Notes: a model not told the origin generated them from the letters alone. Positions 20,682 to 32,146 are shown, counted from the first letter of the stretch. The stretch is DNA of 64,000 nucleotides from Pseudarthrobacter sp. Fe7 (GCA_024372495.1 CP099977.1:2790001-2854000); one strand, 5' to 3'. Program-made: numbers and translations.

Positions 20682-22683
20682 CTAAGTTTCAATGATTTCG
20701 CCGGTGGCCATGTTCATCGCCGGAACGGACATGGCCTCGGGCCCCTCAGCGGCGAAGTGGTTGACGATGGCGCCGGCCAAAGCCGGGCCGATGCCTTTCG
20801 CCTCTGCCAGCTCCCCGGCAGTGGCAGCCTTCACGCCCTTGACGGACCCGAAGTGTGCCAGCAGGGCCTTCCGTTTGGAGGCGCCCAGGCCTGGGACGGC
20901 GTCCAGCGCCGACACGGTCATGGCCTTGCCGCGCTTTTGCCGGTGGAATGTGATGGCGAAGCGGTGGGCTTCGTCACGGATCCGCTGCAGCAGGTACAGG
21001 CCCTGCGAGGTGCGGGGCAGGACCACCGGGAAGTCGCTGTCCGGAAGCCATACTTCCTCCAGCCGCTTGGCCAGCCCCACCACGTAGACGTCGTCGATGC
21101 CCAGGTCTCTGAGGGCGCGGGCGGCGGCGTTGACCTGGGGCTGTCCGCCGTCGACCACCACCAGGTTTGGCGGATACGCAAACTTGGCCTTGGGTGCCGG
21201 GGTGGTGGTGTCCAGCACGGCGGCATCCGGTGCCTCCTGCCGGCCGTCCGCTTCCAGCACGGATTCGTCCACCTGCGCGGACTTGTCCTGGAGGTAGTGG
21301 CGGAACCGGCGGGTCAGGACGTCGTGCATGGCCGCGGTGTCATCAGAGGCCGCCGGGCCGGTGATGGAGAACTTGCGGTAGTCGGACTTCTTGGGCAGCC
21401 CGTCCTCGACCACCACCATGGATGCCACCACGTTGGTGCCCTGGACGTGGGAGACGTCGAAGCATTCGATCCGGAGCAGGGGGACGGGGAGGTCCAGGGC
21501 TTCCTGCAGTTCCTGGAGGGCCTGGGACCTGACGGTGATGTCCCCCGCGCGGCGTGTCTTGTGCAGCTTCAGGGCGTGTTCGGCGTTTTCGCGCACGGTG
21601 GACATCAGTGCGGCCTTGTCCCCGCGCTGTGGCACCCGGATGTCCACTTTGGCGCCGCGGATCCCGCCCAGCCATTTGGCCAGGTCTTCCGGGTTGCTGG
21701 GTGCCACCGGCACCAGGACTTCGCGGGGGAGCCGGCCATGGGTGTCGCCGTCCTCGCCGTAGACCTGCTGCAGCAGGTGCTCCACCAGGTCCGGGGTGGT
21801 GAAGTCCTCCACCTTTTCCACCACCCAGCCGCGCTGGCCGCGGATCCTGCCGCCGCGGACGTGGAACACCTGCACGGCTGCTTCCAGTTCGTCCTCGTGC
21901 AGCGCGAAGACGTCGGCGTCGGTGTCCTCGGACAGGACCACGGCGTTCCGTTCGAATACCTTCCGCAGCGCGGTGATGTCGTCACGCAGACGGGCGGCGT
22001 GCTCATAGTCCAGTTTCGCCACTGCGCCGGCCATCTGCTTTTCGAGCTTGTTGATGAATCTTTTGGCTTCGCCGCCCATGAAGGCGCAGAAATCGTCGGC
22101 CAGGGCCCGGTGGTCTTCCGGGGATATCCGTCCCACGCACGGCGCGGAGCATTTGTCGATGTAGCCCAGCAGGCATGGCCGGCCGCTGGCCTGGGCACGT
22201 TTGAAGACGCCGGCGCTGCAGGCTCCGGACGGGGAAGACCCGGAGCAGGGTGTCCATGGTTTCCCGGATGGCGCCGGCGGTGTAGGGGCCGAAGTAGCGG
22301 GTTCCCTTCCGTTTGTCCCCGCGCATGACCTGCACGCGCGGGTATTTCTCGCTCATGGTCACGGCAAGGTAGGGGTAGGTTTTGTCGTCCCGGAACACCA
22401 CGTTGAAGCGCGGCTTGAATTCCTTGATCCAGGTGTATTCGAGCTGCAGCGACTCGAGTTCGCTGCCCACTACGGTCCACTCGACGCTGCTGGCCGCATG
22501 GACCATCGCATAGGTTTTCGGCAGCAGTCCTGCCGGGTTGGCGAAGTAGGAGTTCAGCCGGGACCGGAGGCTCTTGGCTTTGCCGACGTAGATGACCCGC
22601 CCGTGCGGGTCTCGGAACCGGTAGACGCCCGGGTTGGTGGGGATTTCACCAGTCTTGGGCCGGTAACTTGCTGGATTTGCCAC
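20682..22683 (-). CDS. uvrC: excinuclease ABC subunit C (one frameshift)
   Basis: Dual-incision nuclease of nucleotide-excision repair. About 666 residues. The GIY-YIG nuclease is at the N terminus ([20 protein letters not shown]), then the cysteine-bearing [14 protein letters not shown], a UVR interaction motif ([14 protein letters not shown]), the RNase H-like endonuclease ([14 protein letters not shown], the Asp being catalytic) and C-terminal HhH repeats ([18 protein letters not shown]). An extra base at 22221-22222 breaks CGGAGCTGC. GTG start without a Shine-Dalgarno sequence. Confidence 0.95.
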
Positions 22684-22689
22684 CTATCA

Positions 22690-22695
22690 AGTCTA
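22690..22695 (-). promoter_or_regulatory. leaderless-type -10 element of uvrC
   Basis: TAGACT ends exactly six bases before the GTG start, with no Shine-Dalgarno sequence. The first base of the start codon is then the likely first base of the mRNA. Confidence 0.55.
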
Positions 22696-22766
22696 CTGAG
22701 TTCCGCCGGGTGTCCTTGCCAGGCGGCTGGATTCTGGTCCGGCGGTCCCGATGGAACGCCCGGCGC

Positions 22767-23435
22767 CTACTCCGCTGACTTGCTCTGGTTGTAGCTGGCC
22801 GAGCGCTCCTGGCCGCTGAGGCCGGCGATCGCGTCCATGATCCGGTCGGTGACTTCGCGGCGTGCCGGCAGGGAGTGGTCCGGTCCGGTCTTGTCGAAGT
22901 ACAGCGGCTCTCCCACCTTCATGGTGAAGTGTTGGGGCCTGACGCCTTTTTCGCCGGCCCGCTGGAGCTTCTCGGTCCCGATCAGGCCTACCGGGATCAC
23001 GGGTGCCCCCGTGGTGAGTGCAAGCCAGCCAACGCCGGTGCGTCCCCGGTAGAGGATGCCGTCGCGGGAGCGGGTGCCTTCGGGGTAGATGCCGATGCCG
23101 CGCCCGGCCTCCAGGATGTCCAGCAGAGTCTTAAGCGCCTGGACGCTGGCGGCCTGCTCACCGCGCTCCACCGGGATGGAGCCCACGGACTCGAAAAAGG
23201 CCTTCATTACCTTGCCCTTGACGCCGCCGGTGGTGAAGTACTCGGCCTTGGCAAAGAAGGCAACCGGCCTGGGCATCAGCGCCTGGACGATCACGCTGTC
23301 AAAGAAGGATAAGTGGTTGGGCGCGACGATAAAGGGGCCATCGGCGGGGACGTTTTCGAGTCCGACGACGGTAGGCCGGCATGTGCCTGAGATCAGGTTG
23401 CGGGTGGTCCAGCGGACCGCATCAAACATTTCCAT
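22767..23435 (-). CDS. 1-acyl-glycerol-3-phosphate acyltransferase (PlsC-like)
   Basis: Membrane-associated acyltransferase of phospholipid synthesis. 222 residues, intact. The catalytic NHLSFFD (NHxxxxD box, about residues 38-44), the glycerophosphate-binding EGTRSRDG and the hydrophobic VIPVGLIG are in family order. It overlaps the upstream HAD phosphatase gene by 14 bases, so the two are probably co-translated. Acyl-chain specificity cannot be told. Confidence 0.88.
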   Translation of the reverse strand: MEMFDAVRWTTRNLISGTCRPTVVGLENVPADGPFIVAPNHLSFFDSVIVQALMPRPVAFFAKAEYFTTGGVKGKVMKAFFESVGSIPVERGEQAASVQALKTLLDILEAGRGIGIYPEGTRSRDGILYRGRTGVGWLALTTGAPVIPVGLIGTEKLQRAGEKGVRPQHFTMKVGEPLYFDKTGPDHSLPARREVTDRIMDAIAGLSGQERSASYNQSKSAE

Positions 23436-24139
23436 TGTTGCCCACCCCGCTCATGGCAGCGGCGTGGACGGCCTGCAGCCGCTCGATGACAGCCACCAGG
23501 CTCCTCGCCAGTGCTGACGACAGCGATCGATCCGGCGTCCTCCAGCTCTCCGTCCAGAGCAAAGCCCCAGACAACTCCGATGCAGTCCAGCCCGTTGGCG
23601 ATTGCCCCGGCGACGTCCTGCGCCCGGTCGCCCACCATGATGGCGTGCTGGGTGTCGAGGTCCCTCAGGGCTGCGGCGATAATCTGGGTCTTCCCGAGCG
23701 GCACGCCTTCCACTGCCGCCTCGTCGTCGGCGGAGCCGTGGATCCCGTGGAAAAAGCCGTCGATGCCGTGGTGTGCAAGTACCTTGCGGGCGAGCCGCTG
23801 GGGTTTTTGGGTGGCTACAGCCACCGGCACTCCCGCCGCCGCGAACGATTCCAGGATTTCCCGAATGCCCGGGTACAGCCGGCTCTGGGCAATTCCCCTG
23901 GCCACGTAGTGTTCACGGTAGCGGCGCACCACCTCTTCCAGGCGGTCCGCCGGCACCTTTGCCACATTGAGCAGGGAATCGCTCAATTTGGGGCCGATCA
24001 TCGCATCGAGGAGGTCCTGGCCAGGAACCGGGAGCCCCAGCCCGCGGAGGGCTGAGGCTATCCCCTCGGTTATTCCGCCGGCCGGATCGACAAGAGTGCC
24101 GTCCAGGTCAAAGATCACGGGCACTGTTGTTGAAGTCAC
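23422..24139 (-). CDS. HAD-superfamily phosphatase, phosphoglycolate phosphatase-like (one frameshift)
   Basis: About 238 residues. HAD motif I is VIFDLDGTLVD, the helical cap follows, motif II is VPVAVATQKP, and motif IV is AIMVGDRAQDVAGA. An extra base at 23499-23500 breaks GAGGAGCTGGTGG; the repaired tail ends near the plsC start. Gph/PpaX-type phosphatases act on phosphoglycolate or pyrophosphate; the substrate here is not certain. GTG start at 24139 with no clear ribosome-binding site. Confidence 0.85.
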
Positions 24140-24218
24140 CGGGTTAGTTTCTCACGACAGCAGGAGTGCCTGAAACTCGCATTCCCGGGGAGGAATACTT
24201 TGCTGTGGTTTCCCCCGG

Positions 24219-27144
24219 TCAGCCGAGAATTTCCGCGAGGAACTTGCCGGTGTGGCTGGTACTGGACTTGGCCACCTGCTCCGGCGTTCCCGCCGCGACG
24301 ATCTGGCCACCGCCCGACCCGCCGTCGGGCCCGAGATCCACCAGCCAGTCGGCGCTCTTGATGACATCGAGGTTGTGCTCGATGGTGATCACGGTATTGC
24401 CCTTGTCCACCAGTCCCTGCAGGACCATGAGCAGCTTCCGGATGTCCTCGAAGTGCAGGCCCGTGGTGGGCTCGTCCAGGACGTAGATGCTGCGGCCGTT
24501 GGACCGCTTCTGCAGTTCTGCCGCGAGCTTGACGCGCTGCGCTTCGCCGCCGGACAGGGTGGTGGCGGGCTGTCCCAGGCGGACGTAGCCCAGGCCCACA
24601 TCCACCAGGGTGTTCAGGTGGCGTGCGATGGGTGAGAACGCCGCGAAGAACTCGGCGCCCTCCTCGATGGGCATGTTGAGGACGTCGGCAATGGTCTTGC
24701 CCTTGTAATGCACTTCCAGGGTTTCCCGGTTGTAGCGCGCCCCGTGGCACACCTCGCAGGGAACATAAACGTCGGGCAGGAAGTTCATCTCGATCTTCAG
24801 TGTGCCGTCACCCGAGCATGCTTCGCAGCGGCCGCCCTTGACGTTGAAGGAGAACCGCCCGGGAAGGTAACCGCGCACCTTGGCCTCGGTGGTCTCGGCG
24901 AAGAGCTTGCGGATGTTGTCGAAGACGCCGGTGTACGTGGCCGGGTTGGACCGCGGAGTACGGCCGATGGGGCTTTGGTCCACGTGGACCACCTTGTCCA
25001 GGTGTTCCAGGCCCTGGACGGTCTTGTGCCGCCCGGCCACCTGTTTGGCCCCGTTGAGCTTGTTTGCCAGCACCTTGTAGAGGATCTCGTTGACCAGCGT
25101 GGACTTGCCGGAACCGCTCACGCCGGTCACCGCGGTGAAGAGTCCCAGCGGGAAGGCGGCGTCGACATTAACGAGGTTGTTCTCCCGGGCGCCCAGTACC
25201 TTGATCTCGCGTTTCTTGTCGTATTTGCGGCGCTTCTTGGGAACCTCGATGGCCTTGCGGCCGGCGAGGTAGTCGCCGGTCAGCGATTCGGTGTTGTCCA
25301 GCAGTTCCTTGTAGGTGCCCGAGTGGACCACCTGGCCGCCGTGTTCGCCGGCGCCGGGTCCAATGTCCACGATCCAGTCGGCCACGTGGATGGTGTCCTC
25401 GTCATGCTCGACGACGATGAGGGTGTTTCCCATATCCCGGAGCCGGGTGAGGGTTTCGATCAGCCGGCGGTTGTCCCGCTGGTGCAGGCCGATGGAGGGT
25501 TCGTCCAGGACATAGAGGACCCCCACCAGGCCGGAGCCGATCTGGGTGGCGAGCCTGATGCGCTGTGCTTCGCCACCGGAAAGGGTGGCGGAGGGACGTT
25601 CGAGGTTGAGGTACTCCAGGCCAACGTCCAGGAGGAAGGTCAGGCGGGCCTGGATTTCCTTGAGGACCTGGTGGGCGATCTGCGCTTCGCGTCCGGTCAG
25701 CACCAGGTTGTTCAGGAACTCGGCGCAGTCCCGCATGGGCAGGGCGGCAACCTCAGCGATGGACTTGCCGTTGATCAGCACCGAGAGGGATGCCGGGTTG
25801 AGGCGTGCGCCGTTGCAGGCGGGGCAGGGAACCTGCCGCATGTACTCCTCGTAGCGGTCGCGGGCCCAGTCGGAATCGGTCTCACCATGCTTGCGGTGCA
25901 CGTACTGGATGGCGCCTTCGAACCCGGTGCTGTACTTGCGTTCACGGCCAAAGCGGTTGCGGTACTGCACCACAACCTTGTGGTCCTTGCCGTGCAGGAT
26001 GGTCTGGCGCACATCCTTGCCCAGCTTTTCCCACGGCGTGGACATGGAGAATCCCACTTCCTTCGCCAGGCCTTCCAGGAGCCGGTTCCAGTACTCAGTG
26101 GTGGCGGTGCCCAGCGACCAGGGAGCGATGGCGCCTTCCGAGAGGGACAGTTCCGGGTTGGGAACGATCAGCTCCTCATCCACTTCAAGCCGGGTCCCGA
26201 TGCCGCTGCAGGCGGCGCAGGCACCGAAGGGGTTGTTGAACGAGAAGGAACGGGGCTCGATCTCGTCAATGGCGAGGGGGTGTTCGTTGGGGCATGCGAG
26301 GTTCTCAGAGAACGCCCGGATCCGTTCAGGCGCGTCGGCGTCCAGGTCCACGAATTCGGCCAGGACCCGGCCCTCGGACAGGCCAAGGGCTGTTTCGATG
26401 GAGTCGGTGAGCCGCTGGCTGATGCCTTCCTTGACCACCAGGCGGTCCACCACCACTTCAATGGTGTGCTTGAACTGCTTGCCCAGTTTGGGGGGATCGC
26501 TCAGCTGGACCAGGTTGCCGTCCACGCGTGCGCGGGAGTAACCCTTGGCGGTGAGTTCCTTGAAGAGGTCAACGAACTCACCCTTGCGTCCGCGCACCAC
26601 AGGTGCCAGGACCTGGAAGCGCGTGCCCTCGTCGAGTTCAAGGAGCCTGGTCCACGATCTGCTGGGGCGTCTGCTTGGACACCGGTTCACCGCACACCGG
26701 GCAGTGGGGCCTGCCGACGCGTGCCCACAGCAGGCGCATGTAGTCGTAGATTTCGGTGATGGTGCCCACCGTGGACCGCGGGTTCTTGCTGGTGGATTTC
26801 TGGTCGATGGAGACCGCCGGGGAAAGCCCTTCGATGAAGTCGACGTCCGGTTTGTCCACCTGGCCCAGGAACTGGCGCGCGTAGGCGGACAGCGATTCGA
26901 CGTACCGCCGCTGGCCTTCGGCGAAGATGGTGTCAAACGCCAGCGAAGACTTACCGGATCCCGAGAGGCCGGTGAAGACGATCATGGCATCACGCGGGAG
27001 GTCCAGGTCCACGTTGCGCAGGTTGTGCTCCCGTGCGCCCTTCACCACGAGGCGGGAGAGGTCCGGACGCTGCGGGGCGGCAGCGGCGGGGACGGCGAGG
27101 GAAGCGGAAAGGGCGGGGGTTTCTTCAGCTACGGCTTTAGGCAC
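24219..27144 (-). CDS. uvrA: excinuclease ABC subunit A (one frameshift)
   Basis: Damage-recognition ATPase of nucleotide-excision repair. About 974 residues with two ABC modules. Walker A loops are [16 protein letters not shown] and [15 protein letters not shown]; signature motifs are [18 protein letters not shown] and [18 protein letters not shown]. Zinc-finger cysteines are in [18 protein letters not shown] and [11 protein letters not shown]...CEVC. An extra base at 26646-26647 breaks GACCAGCTCC after [11 protein letters not shown] start with a leaderless-type promoter and an SOS-like palindrome upstream. Confidence 0.96.
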
Positions 27145-27150
27145 CCCACT

Positions 27151-27156
27151 ATGCTA
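27151..27156 (-). promoter_or_regulatory. leaderless-type -10 element of uvrA
   Basis: TAGCAT ends six bases before the GTG start, with no Shine-Dalgarno sequence in between. The palindrome at 27158-27173 lies immediately upstream, in the spacer. Confidence 0.6.
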
Positions 27157-27157
27157 A

Positions 27158-27173
27158 TCGAAAACTCTTTCGA
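27158..27173. promoter_or_regulatory. SOS-box-like palindrome upstream of uvrA
   Basis: TCGAAAACTCTTTCGA has perfect six-base arms and a four-base spacer. Actinobacterial LexA boxes have the same geometry (CGAAC-N4-GTTCG), and this site differs at one symmetric position. It fills the -10/-35 spacer, where LexA would block transcription. Confidence 0.45.
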
Positions 27174-27191
27174 ACATTCACGGTTCCGCCC

Positions 27192-27572
27192 TCAGGGAAC
27201 ATCGTATGCGGCGGCCAGGAGCTTCACTGCTTCGGCGAAGCTGGCCCCTTGGGATTTCGCGACGGCGGCGTAGGCTGCGGCGGCGTCGGACAGGTCGCCC
27301 AGCCTCGAATCCCGGGGCGAAACCACCGTCCCATTCCGCCCGCGGGTGGCAACGATGCCGGCCGCTTCCAGCTCTTTGTACGCCCTGGCCACGGTATGCG
27401 GGGCGACATCGAGTTTCTCTGCAAGGGCCCGCACGGCAGGGAGCCTGGTCCCGGGCGCCAGGGCACCATTGTCAGCCAGATGGATGACCTGGAGACGCAG
27501 TTGTTCGAACAGCGCAACGCTGCTGGCCTGGTTGGGCCGCCATGATCCGGGAAATTCCGCCGCCGTACTCAC
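27192..27572 (-). CDS. GntR-family regulator, YtrA-like
   Basis: 126 residues: an N-terminal winged helix-turn-helix (LRLQVIHLADNGALAPGTRLPAVRALAEKL, of which GTRLPAVRALAEKL is the signature; VAPHTVARAYKELEAAGIV is the recognition part) and only a short C-terminal dimerisation tail, as in YtrA regulators. Such proteins usually control an adjacent ABC transporter operon. Its GTG overlaps the stop of the upstream ABC gene, so it is the third gene of that operon and probably feeds back on it. Confidence 0.9.
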   Translation of the reverse strand: MSTAAEFPGSWRPNQASSVALFEQLRLQVIHLADNGALAPGTRLPAVRALAEKLDVAPHTVARAYKELEAAGIVATRGRNGTVVSPRDSRLGDLSDAAAAYAAVAKSQGASFAEAVKLLAAAYDVP

Positions 27573-29380
27573 AGGCCGCCCTCCAGGACCCCGGCCCTGC
27601 CGTCCCGTTCGGCAAACTGGGCGTTGTAAAGCTTGGCGTAGTAGCTGTTGGCGGCAAGCAGGCTTTCGTGGGTGCCCTGCTCAACGATCCGTCCGTGGTC
27701 CATGACGAGAATTAGATCAGCGTTCCGGATGGTGGACAAACGGTGGGCGATCATGAAGCTGGTCCGTCCAGCGCGCAGCCGCTGCATGGCCTGGCGGATG
27801 AGCAGTTCCGTCCTGGAATCCACGGAACTGGTGGCCTCGTCCAGCACCAGGACGGCCCGGCCGGCAAGCTGCGCCCTCGCGATAGTGAGAAGCTGCCGCT
27901 GCCCCTGGCTGAGCGGCTCGCCGCCGTTCTCCAGCACTGTGGCGTAGCCCTGCGGCAGCGACCTGATGAAGCGGTCCGCGTGGGTGGCCTCCGCGGCGGC
28001 GACTACGGCAGCTTCCGGCGCGTCGGGCAGGCCGTAGGCGATGTTTTCGCGGATGCTGCCATCGAAGAGCCAGGAATCCTGGAGCACCACCCCAAACTGC
28101 AACCGCAGCTGGTCGCGGGGAATTGACATGATGTCCCGGCCGCCCATGGTGATCCGTCCGGACGACGGTTCCAGGAACCGCATGAGGAGGTTCACTACGG
28201 TGCTCTTGCCCGCGCCCGTGTGTCCCACGATGGCCACTGCCTGCCCCGGCTCCACGGCGAAGGTGAGGTTCCGGACCGCGGGGACGGAACCGGGGTAGCC
28301 GAACGTGACGTCGTGGAAGGCTATCCGGCCGCCGGCCGGTGCGCCGGCACCGTGCGCAGTGGGCTCCTGCGGGTCCTCGCCGGCGTCGAGGAGCACGAAA
28401 ACCCTGGCCGCCGACGCTGCGCAGGACTGCATGACGTTCAGCAGCCCTCCAATTTGTCCTACCGGCTGGGTGAACAACCGGCTGAACTGGATGAAAGCCT
28501 GGATTCCCCCGATGGTCATGGCCCCGGCGATGACCTGAAGCGCTCCGACCACGGCAACCGCTATGTAATTAAGGTTGGACATCAGCACCATCAGGGGCTG
28601 GACCACCCCGGATGAGTACTGCGCCTTGGCCGCCGCCCGGGCCAGGCGTCCGTTGCTGCGGCCGAAGACCTCCGCCGCCTGTTCCTGCCGCCCGAAAGCC
28701 TTGATCACTTCGTGGCCGCTGATGAATTCCTCCACGTGGCTGTTGAGTTCACCGGTTTCCTTCCACTGCAGGGCGAAATGCTCCTGGGACCGCCTGGCCA
28801 CCAGGAAGGTGATCAACGTGGAGACGGGGATGGTGGCAACGGCAATGGCTGCCAGCAGCGGTGAGATCCACAGCATCATGGCCAGGGAACCGCCCAGCAT
28901 CAGGACGGACACGATCAGCTGGGTCAGGAGCTGGTTCAGCGCCTGGGCGATGTTGTCGATGTCGTTGGTGGCACGGCTCAGCACGTCCCCGCGGGAGCGT
29001 GCCCGGAAATAGGTGGAAGGGAGGCGGTGCAGCTTGTCCTCCACCGACGCGCGCAGGCCGTACATCACCCCCTGGACGGCGCGGGCAGTCAGCGCACCCT
29101 GGACCCAGTTGAACAAGGAAGCGAAGAGGTACATCATGGCAACGGCTGCCAGCAGGACGCCGAGGCGTTGGTCCAGGCTGCCCTGGAGGACACCCTTCAC
29201 CACTACGTCGGTGGCGTCACCCAGATATTTGGGGGCCGCAACATTGAGGACTGCGAAGGCGCAGGTGGCGCCGACGGCTCCGAGCATGTGCAGCCGGAAG
29301 GGGCGCAGGAGGCGAAGGAGCCTTCGGGCCGTCGGCCAGAACCTGTACGCCGTTTCCGCGGCTTCCTCCCCTGCCGTCAC
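27569..29380 (-). CDS. ABC exporter half-transporter (membrane plus ATPase), second subunit
   Basis: 603 residues, intact. An N-terminal six-helix type IV exporter domain (TAYRFWPTARRLLRLLRPF onward) is followed by the nucleotide-binding domain with Walker A GHTGAGKSTVVNLL, signature LSQGQRQLLTIARA and Walker B VLVLDEATSSVD. GTG start overlaps the stop of the first subunit (GTGA). Together they form a heterodimeric multidrug/lipid-type exporter; cargo unknown. In this subunit the signature has Q in place of the second G. Confidence 0.9.
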   Translation of the reverse strand: MTAGEEAAETAYRFWPTARRLLRLLRPFRLHMLGAVGATCAFAVLNVAAPKYLGDATDVVVKGVLQGSLDQRLGVLLAAVAMMYLFASLFNWVQGALTARAVQGVMYGLRASVEDKLHRLPSTYFRARSRGDVLSRATNDIDNIAQALNQLLTQLIVSVLMLGGSLAMMLWISPLLAAIAVATIPVSTLITFLVARRSQEHFALQWKETGELNSHVEEFISGHEVIKAFGRQEQAAEVFGRSNGRLARAAAKAQYSSGVVQPLMVLMSNLNYIAVAVVGALQVIAGAMTIGGIQAFIQFSRLFTQPVGQIGGLLNVMQSCAASAARVFVLLDAGEDPQEPTAHGAGAPAGGRIAFHDVTFGYPGSVPAVRNLTFAVEPGQAVAIVGHTGAGKSTVVNLLMRFLEPSSGRITMGGRDIMSIPRDQLRLQFGVVLQDSWLFDGSIRENIAYGLPDAPEAAVVAAAEATHADRFIRSLPQGYATVLENGGEPLSQGQRQLLTIARAQLAGRAVLVLDEATSSVDSRTELLIRQAMQRLRAGRTSFMIAHRLSTIRNADLILVMDHGRIVEQGTHESLLAANSYYAKLYNAQFAERDGRAGVLEGGL

Positions 29381-31129
29381 GGCGTGCCGTCCAGCGCGAG
29401 CGCGACTCGGCGATTTCGCGGTAGGTGGCGGACGTTTCCAGCAACTCCCGGTGCGTTCCCTGGGCAACCAGGCGGCCGTCGTCGAGCACCAGGATGAGGT
29501 CGGCGTCCTCCACGGCTGAGATGCGTTCGGCCACGATGATGACCGTGGCGGTGAGCGCCTGGGCAAGGGCATGCCGCAGCCTGGTGTCCGTGTCGTAGTC
29601 CAGGGCGGAGAAGCTGTCATCAAAGAGGTAGAGCGGTGCCTTGCGCAACAGGGCCCTGGCGATACACAGCCTTTGCCGCTGCCCGCCTGACAGGCTGGCA
29701 CCTCCTTGTCCTACCGGGGTGGCCAGTCCAAGCGGCAGGTCACTCATGAACCGCATGGTCTGGGCCGTCTCCAGGGCGGCCCAAAGTTCGTCGTCCGTAG
29801 CGGCGGGCGCGGCCATCCGCAGGTTGTCACCGATTGTCCCCGTGAACAGATGGGAATGCTGGGGCACGATGGCCATGGCTTCGCGGAGCCTGGTCCAGGG
29901 GAGGTCCCGGACGTCATGGCCGGCAAGGGTTATACGGCCTTTCGTGGGGTCAAGGAAACGTGGGATCAGGTTCAGCAGCGTGGTCTTGCCGCTGCCGGTG
30001 GACCCAACGATTGCGGTGGTGGTACCGGAAGCGGCCGTGAAACTGACGTCTGCCAGCACCGGCGCTTCTGCTCCCGGATAGGAGAAGCCAACACCCTGGA
30101 AGGCCAGGGTTGCCGGCCGCGCTGGATCCAGGCGGCCGGGGGCCGGCCGGAGGTGGGGCTGCTGGACTGAACTGCGGACGGACGGCTCGGTGTCCAGGAC
30201 CGCCTGGATGCGTTCGGCACACACGGCAGCCCGCGGCGCCGTCATCAGGACGTACATCGACATCATGATCGCGAGCAGGATCTGCATGATGTAGGCGATG
30301 AACGCGGTGAGCGCGCCAAGGTTCATCAAGCCGGCCTGGATCCGGTGGCCGCCGAACCACACGACGGCCACCGAGCTGGTGTTGACCACCAGCATGATCA
30401 TCGGCAGCATCCCGGCGACCAGCAGCGCCGACTGGAGGTTGTTGGCGGTCAGCCCGGCGTTGGTCGCCGCAAACCGCCGCACCTCGTGACCCTGGCGCAC
30501 AAAAGCACGGATCACATCCACACCGATGATTTGCTCGCGCAGGATGCCCCTGACCGGTCCAGCAGGTCCTGGCCCTCCCGGTAGAGCGGAATGAGCCGGC
30601 GGATGATCAGGTACATGATCAGCAGGAGCAGGGGCACAATGATGATCACCACCACGGACAACGCCACATCCTGGTGGACGGCCAGGACGATCCCCCCGAC
30701 GCCCATGGCGGGCCCGGCAAAAAGCATGGTGAAGACAAGCACGGCGAACGCCTGGATCTGCTGGACATCGTTCGTGGCGCGGGTGGTCAGGCTCTGGGTT
30801 CCGAACAGGGCCACATCCTGGGATGACAGCGATTGGATGCGGGTGAACACTTCAGCACGGAGGCGGTGCCCGATCCTCATGGCAACCACTGCGCCAAGGT
30901 AGCCCGCAGCGATGGCCGAAGCTGCCTGGACCATGGCGATAACGGCCATGAGTATGCCCAGCCGGGAGACGACGTCGGTCTTTCCCGCCACAATTCCGTC
31001 ATCGATGATGGCGGCGTTCACGGTGGGCAGCAGCAGGTTCGCCGCTGCCTGGACAAGTTGGAGGACAACGATCGCCCATACGCGCCCGCGCAGGCCGGCA
31101 AGCTGCCGCCTGATGAGTCCGACCAGCAA
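29377..31129 (-). CDS. ABC exporter half-transporter, first subunit (two frameshifts)
   Basis: About 584 residues. The membrane domain starts LVGLIRRQLAGLRGRVW; the ATPase has Walker A GSTGSGKTTLLNLI, signature LSGGQRQRLCIARALL and a Walker B-like LYLFDDSFSALD, where the usual catalytic Glu is Asp, typical of the degenerate half of asymmetric exporters. One G is missing at 30554-30555, and near 29399-29403 a former CAGCTC has lost its A, hiding the true ending QLALDGTP. TTG start with AGGGGG upstream. First gene of the ABC1-ABC2-GntR operon. Confidence 0.9.
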
Positions 31130-31269
31130 AATACCCCCTGTAAATGCCTACGGCCGACGAGGGGGCCAGCGGCTTGACCCCTAAACCACAGTGGCTATTG
31201 TAAGCCAGATCACTTTACGTTGCTGTCACGACCCGTGACGGCTGTGAAAACAGTCGGGGCGGCCCTCCG

Positions 31270-32049
31270 CTATCCCGCCTTACGCCCTACTGCGAAGACC
31301 CGCCGGAAGGGGAAGACAGTCCCGTGGACCCCCTGCGGGTAGGCGTCCCGGAGGACGGCAGCGTACTCCGCTTCGAACCGTTTGGCATCATCATCGCCAA
31401 GGACACCCACGACCGGGCGCAGTGCCGTGCCCCTTACCCACTCCAGTACGGGGTCCGGCCCCTGGAGGACCTGTTGGTAGCTGGTTTCCCACGCGTCAGC
31501 GGCAAAGCCGGCGTCGAGCAGGATTTCAAGGTAGTCCCCCGGCTCCCCCACCGATTCTCCGCCCCGCAGCACCCCGCCCAGCTTGGCGGCCCAGCGGTCC
31601 GACGCAGCGAGCTCACGCATCAGGGAATGCGAGGGTGCGTTGAAGTTTCCCGGCACCTGCACGGCAAACCATGCGCCGGGGCGCAGGGCTTCCAGCCACG
31701 TGCGCATCAATTCCCGGTGGCCCGGAACCCATTGCAGGGCGGCGTTGCTCACCACAACGTCGGTCTCCGGTGAGGGCATCCAGCCGGCGATGTCGGCACG
31801 TTCAAACGTCAGGGAACGCACTTCAGCGGCAAGGGGTGCCGCCTTTGCCAGCATCTCCGCGGACGAATCCAGGCCAACCACCTGGGCGCCGGGCCAGCGC
31901 TCGGCGAGGGCAGCCGTGAGGTTCCCTGGGCCGCAGCCGAGGTCCACCACCATGGCGGGCCGGTCGGCATGGATCCTGTCGGTGAGGTCGAAGAATGGCC
32001 GGCTCCGGTGGTCGCCAAACCGGATGTACTTTGCGGGGTCCCATTTCAT
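31270..32049 (-). CDS. tam: trans-aconitate 2-methyltransferase
   Basis: SAM-dependent enzyme that methylates trans-aconitate, a toxic by-product that inhibits aconitase. 259 residues, intact. MKWDPAKYIRFGDHRSRPFFDL is the conserved Tam N terminus; VVDLGCGPGNLTAAL binds SAM, VVGLDSS follows, and VVSNAALQWVPGH is motif II. ATG with GGAGAC upstream. Monocistronic between the exporter operon and the divergent helicase gene. Confidence 0.92.
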   Translation of the reverse strand: MKWDPAKYIRFGDHRSRPFFDLTDRIHADRPAMVVDLGCGPGNLTAALAERWPGAQVVGLDSSAEMLAKAAPLAAEVRSLTFERADIAGWMPSPETDVVVSNAALQWVPGHRELMRTWLEALRPGAWFAVQVPGNFNAPSHSLMRELAASDRWAAKLGGVLRGGESVGEPGDYLEILLDAGFAADAWETSYQQVLQGPDPVLEWVRGTALRPVVGVLGDDDAKRFEAEYAAVLRDAYPQGVHGTVFPFRRVFAVGRKAG

Positions 32050-32146
32050 GAATGTCTCCAGGTTCTGACGCGCACACGGGCAAGGCGTAGCCTAACCCGG
32101 CCGGGAGGCCTTAGCCGCCTGATACATGGCACTAAGGTTGAAGTCA

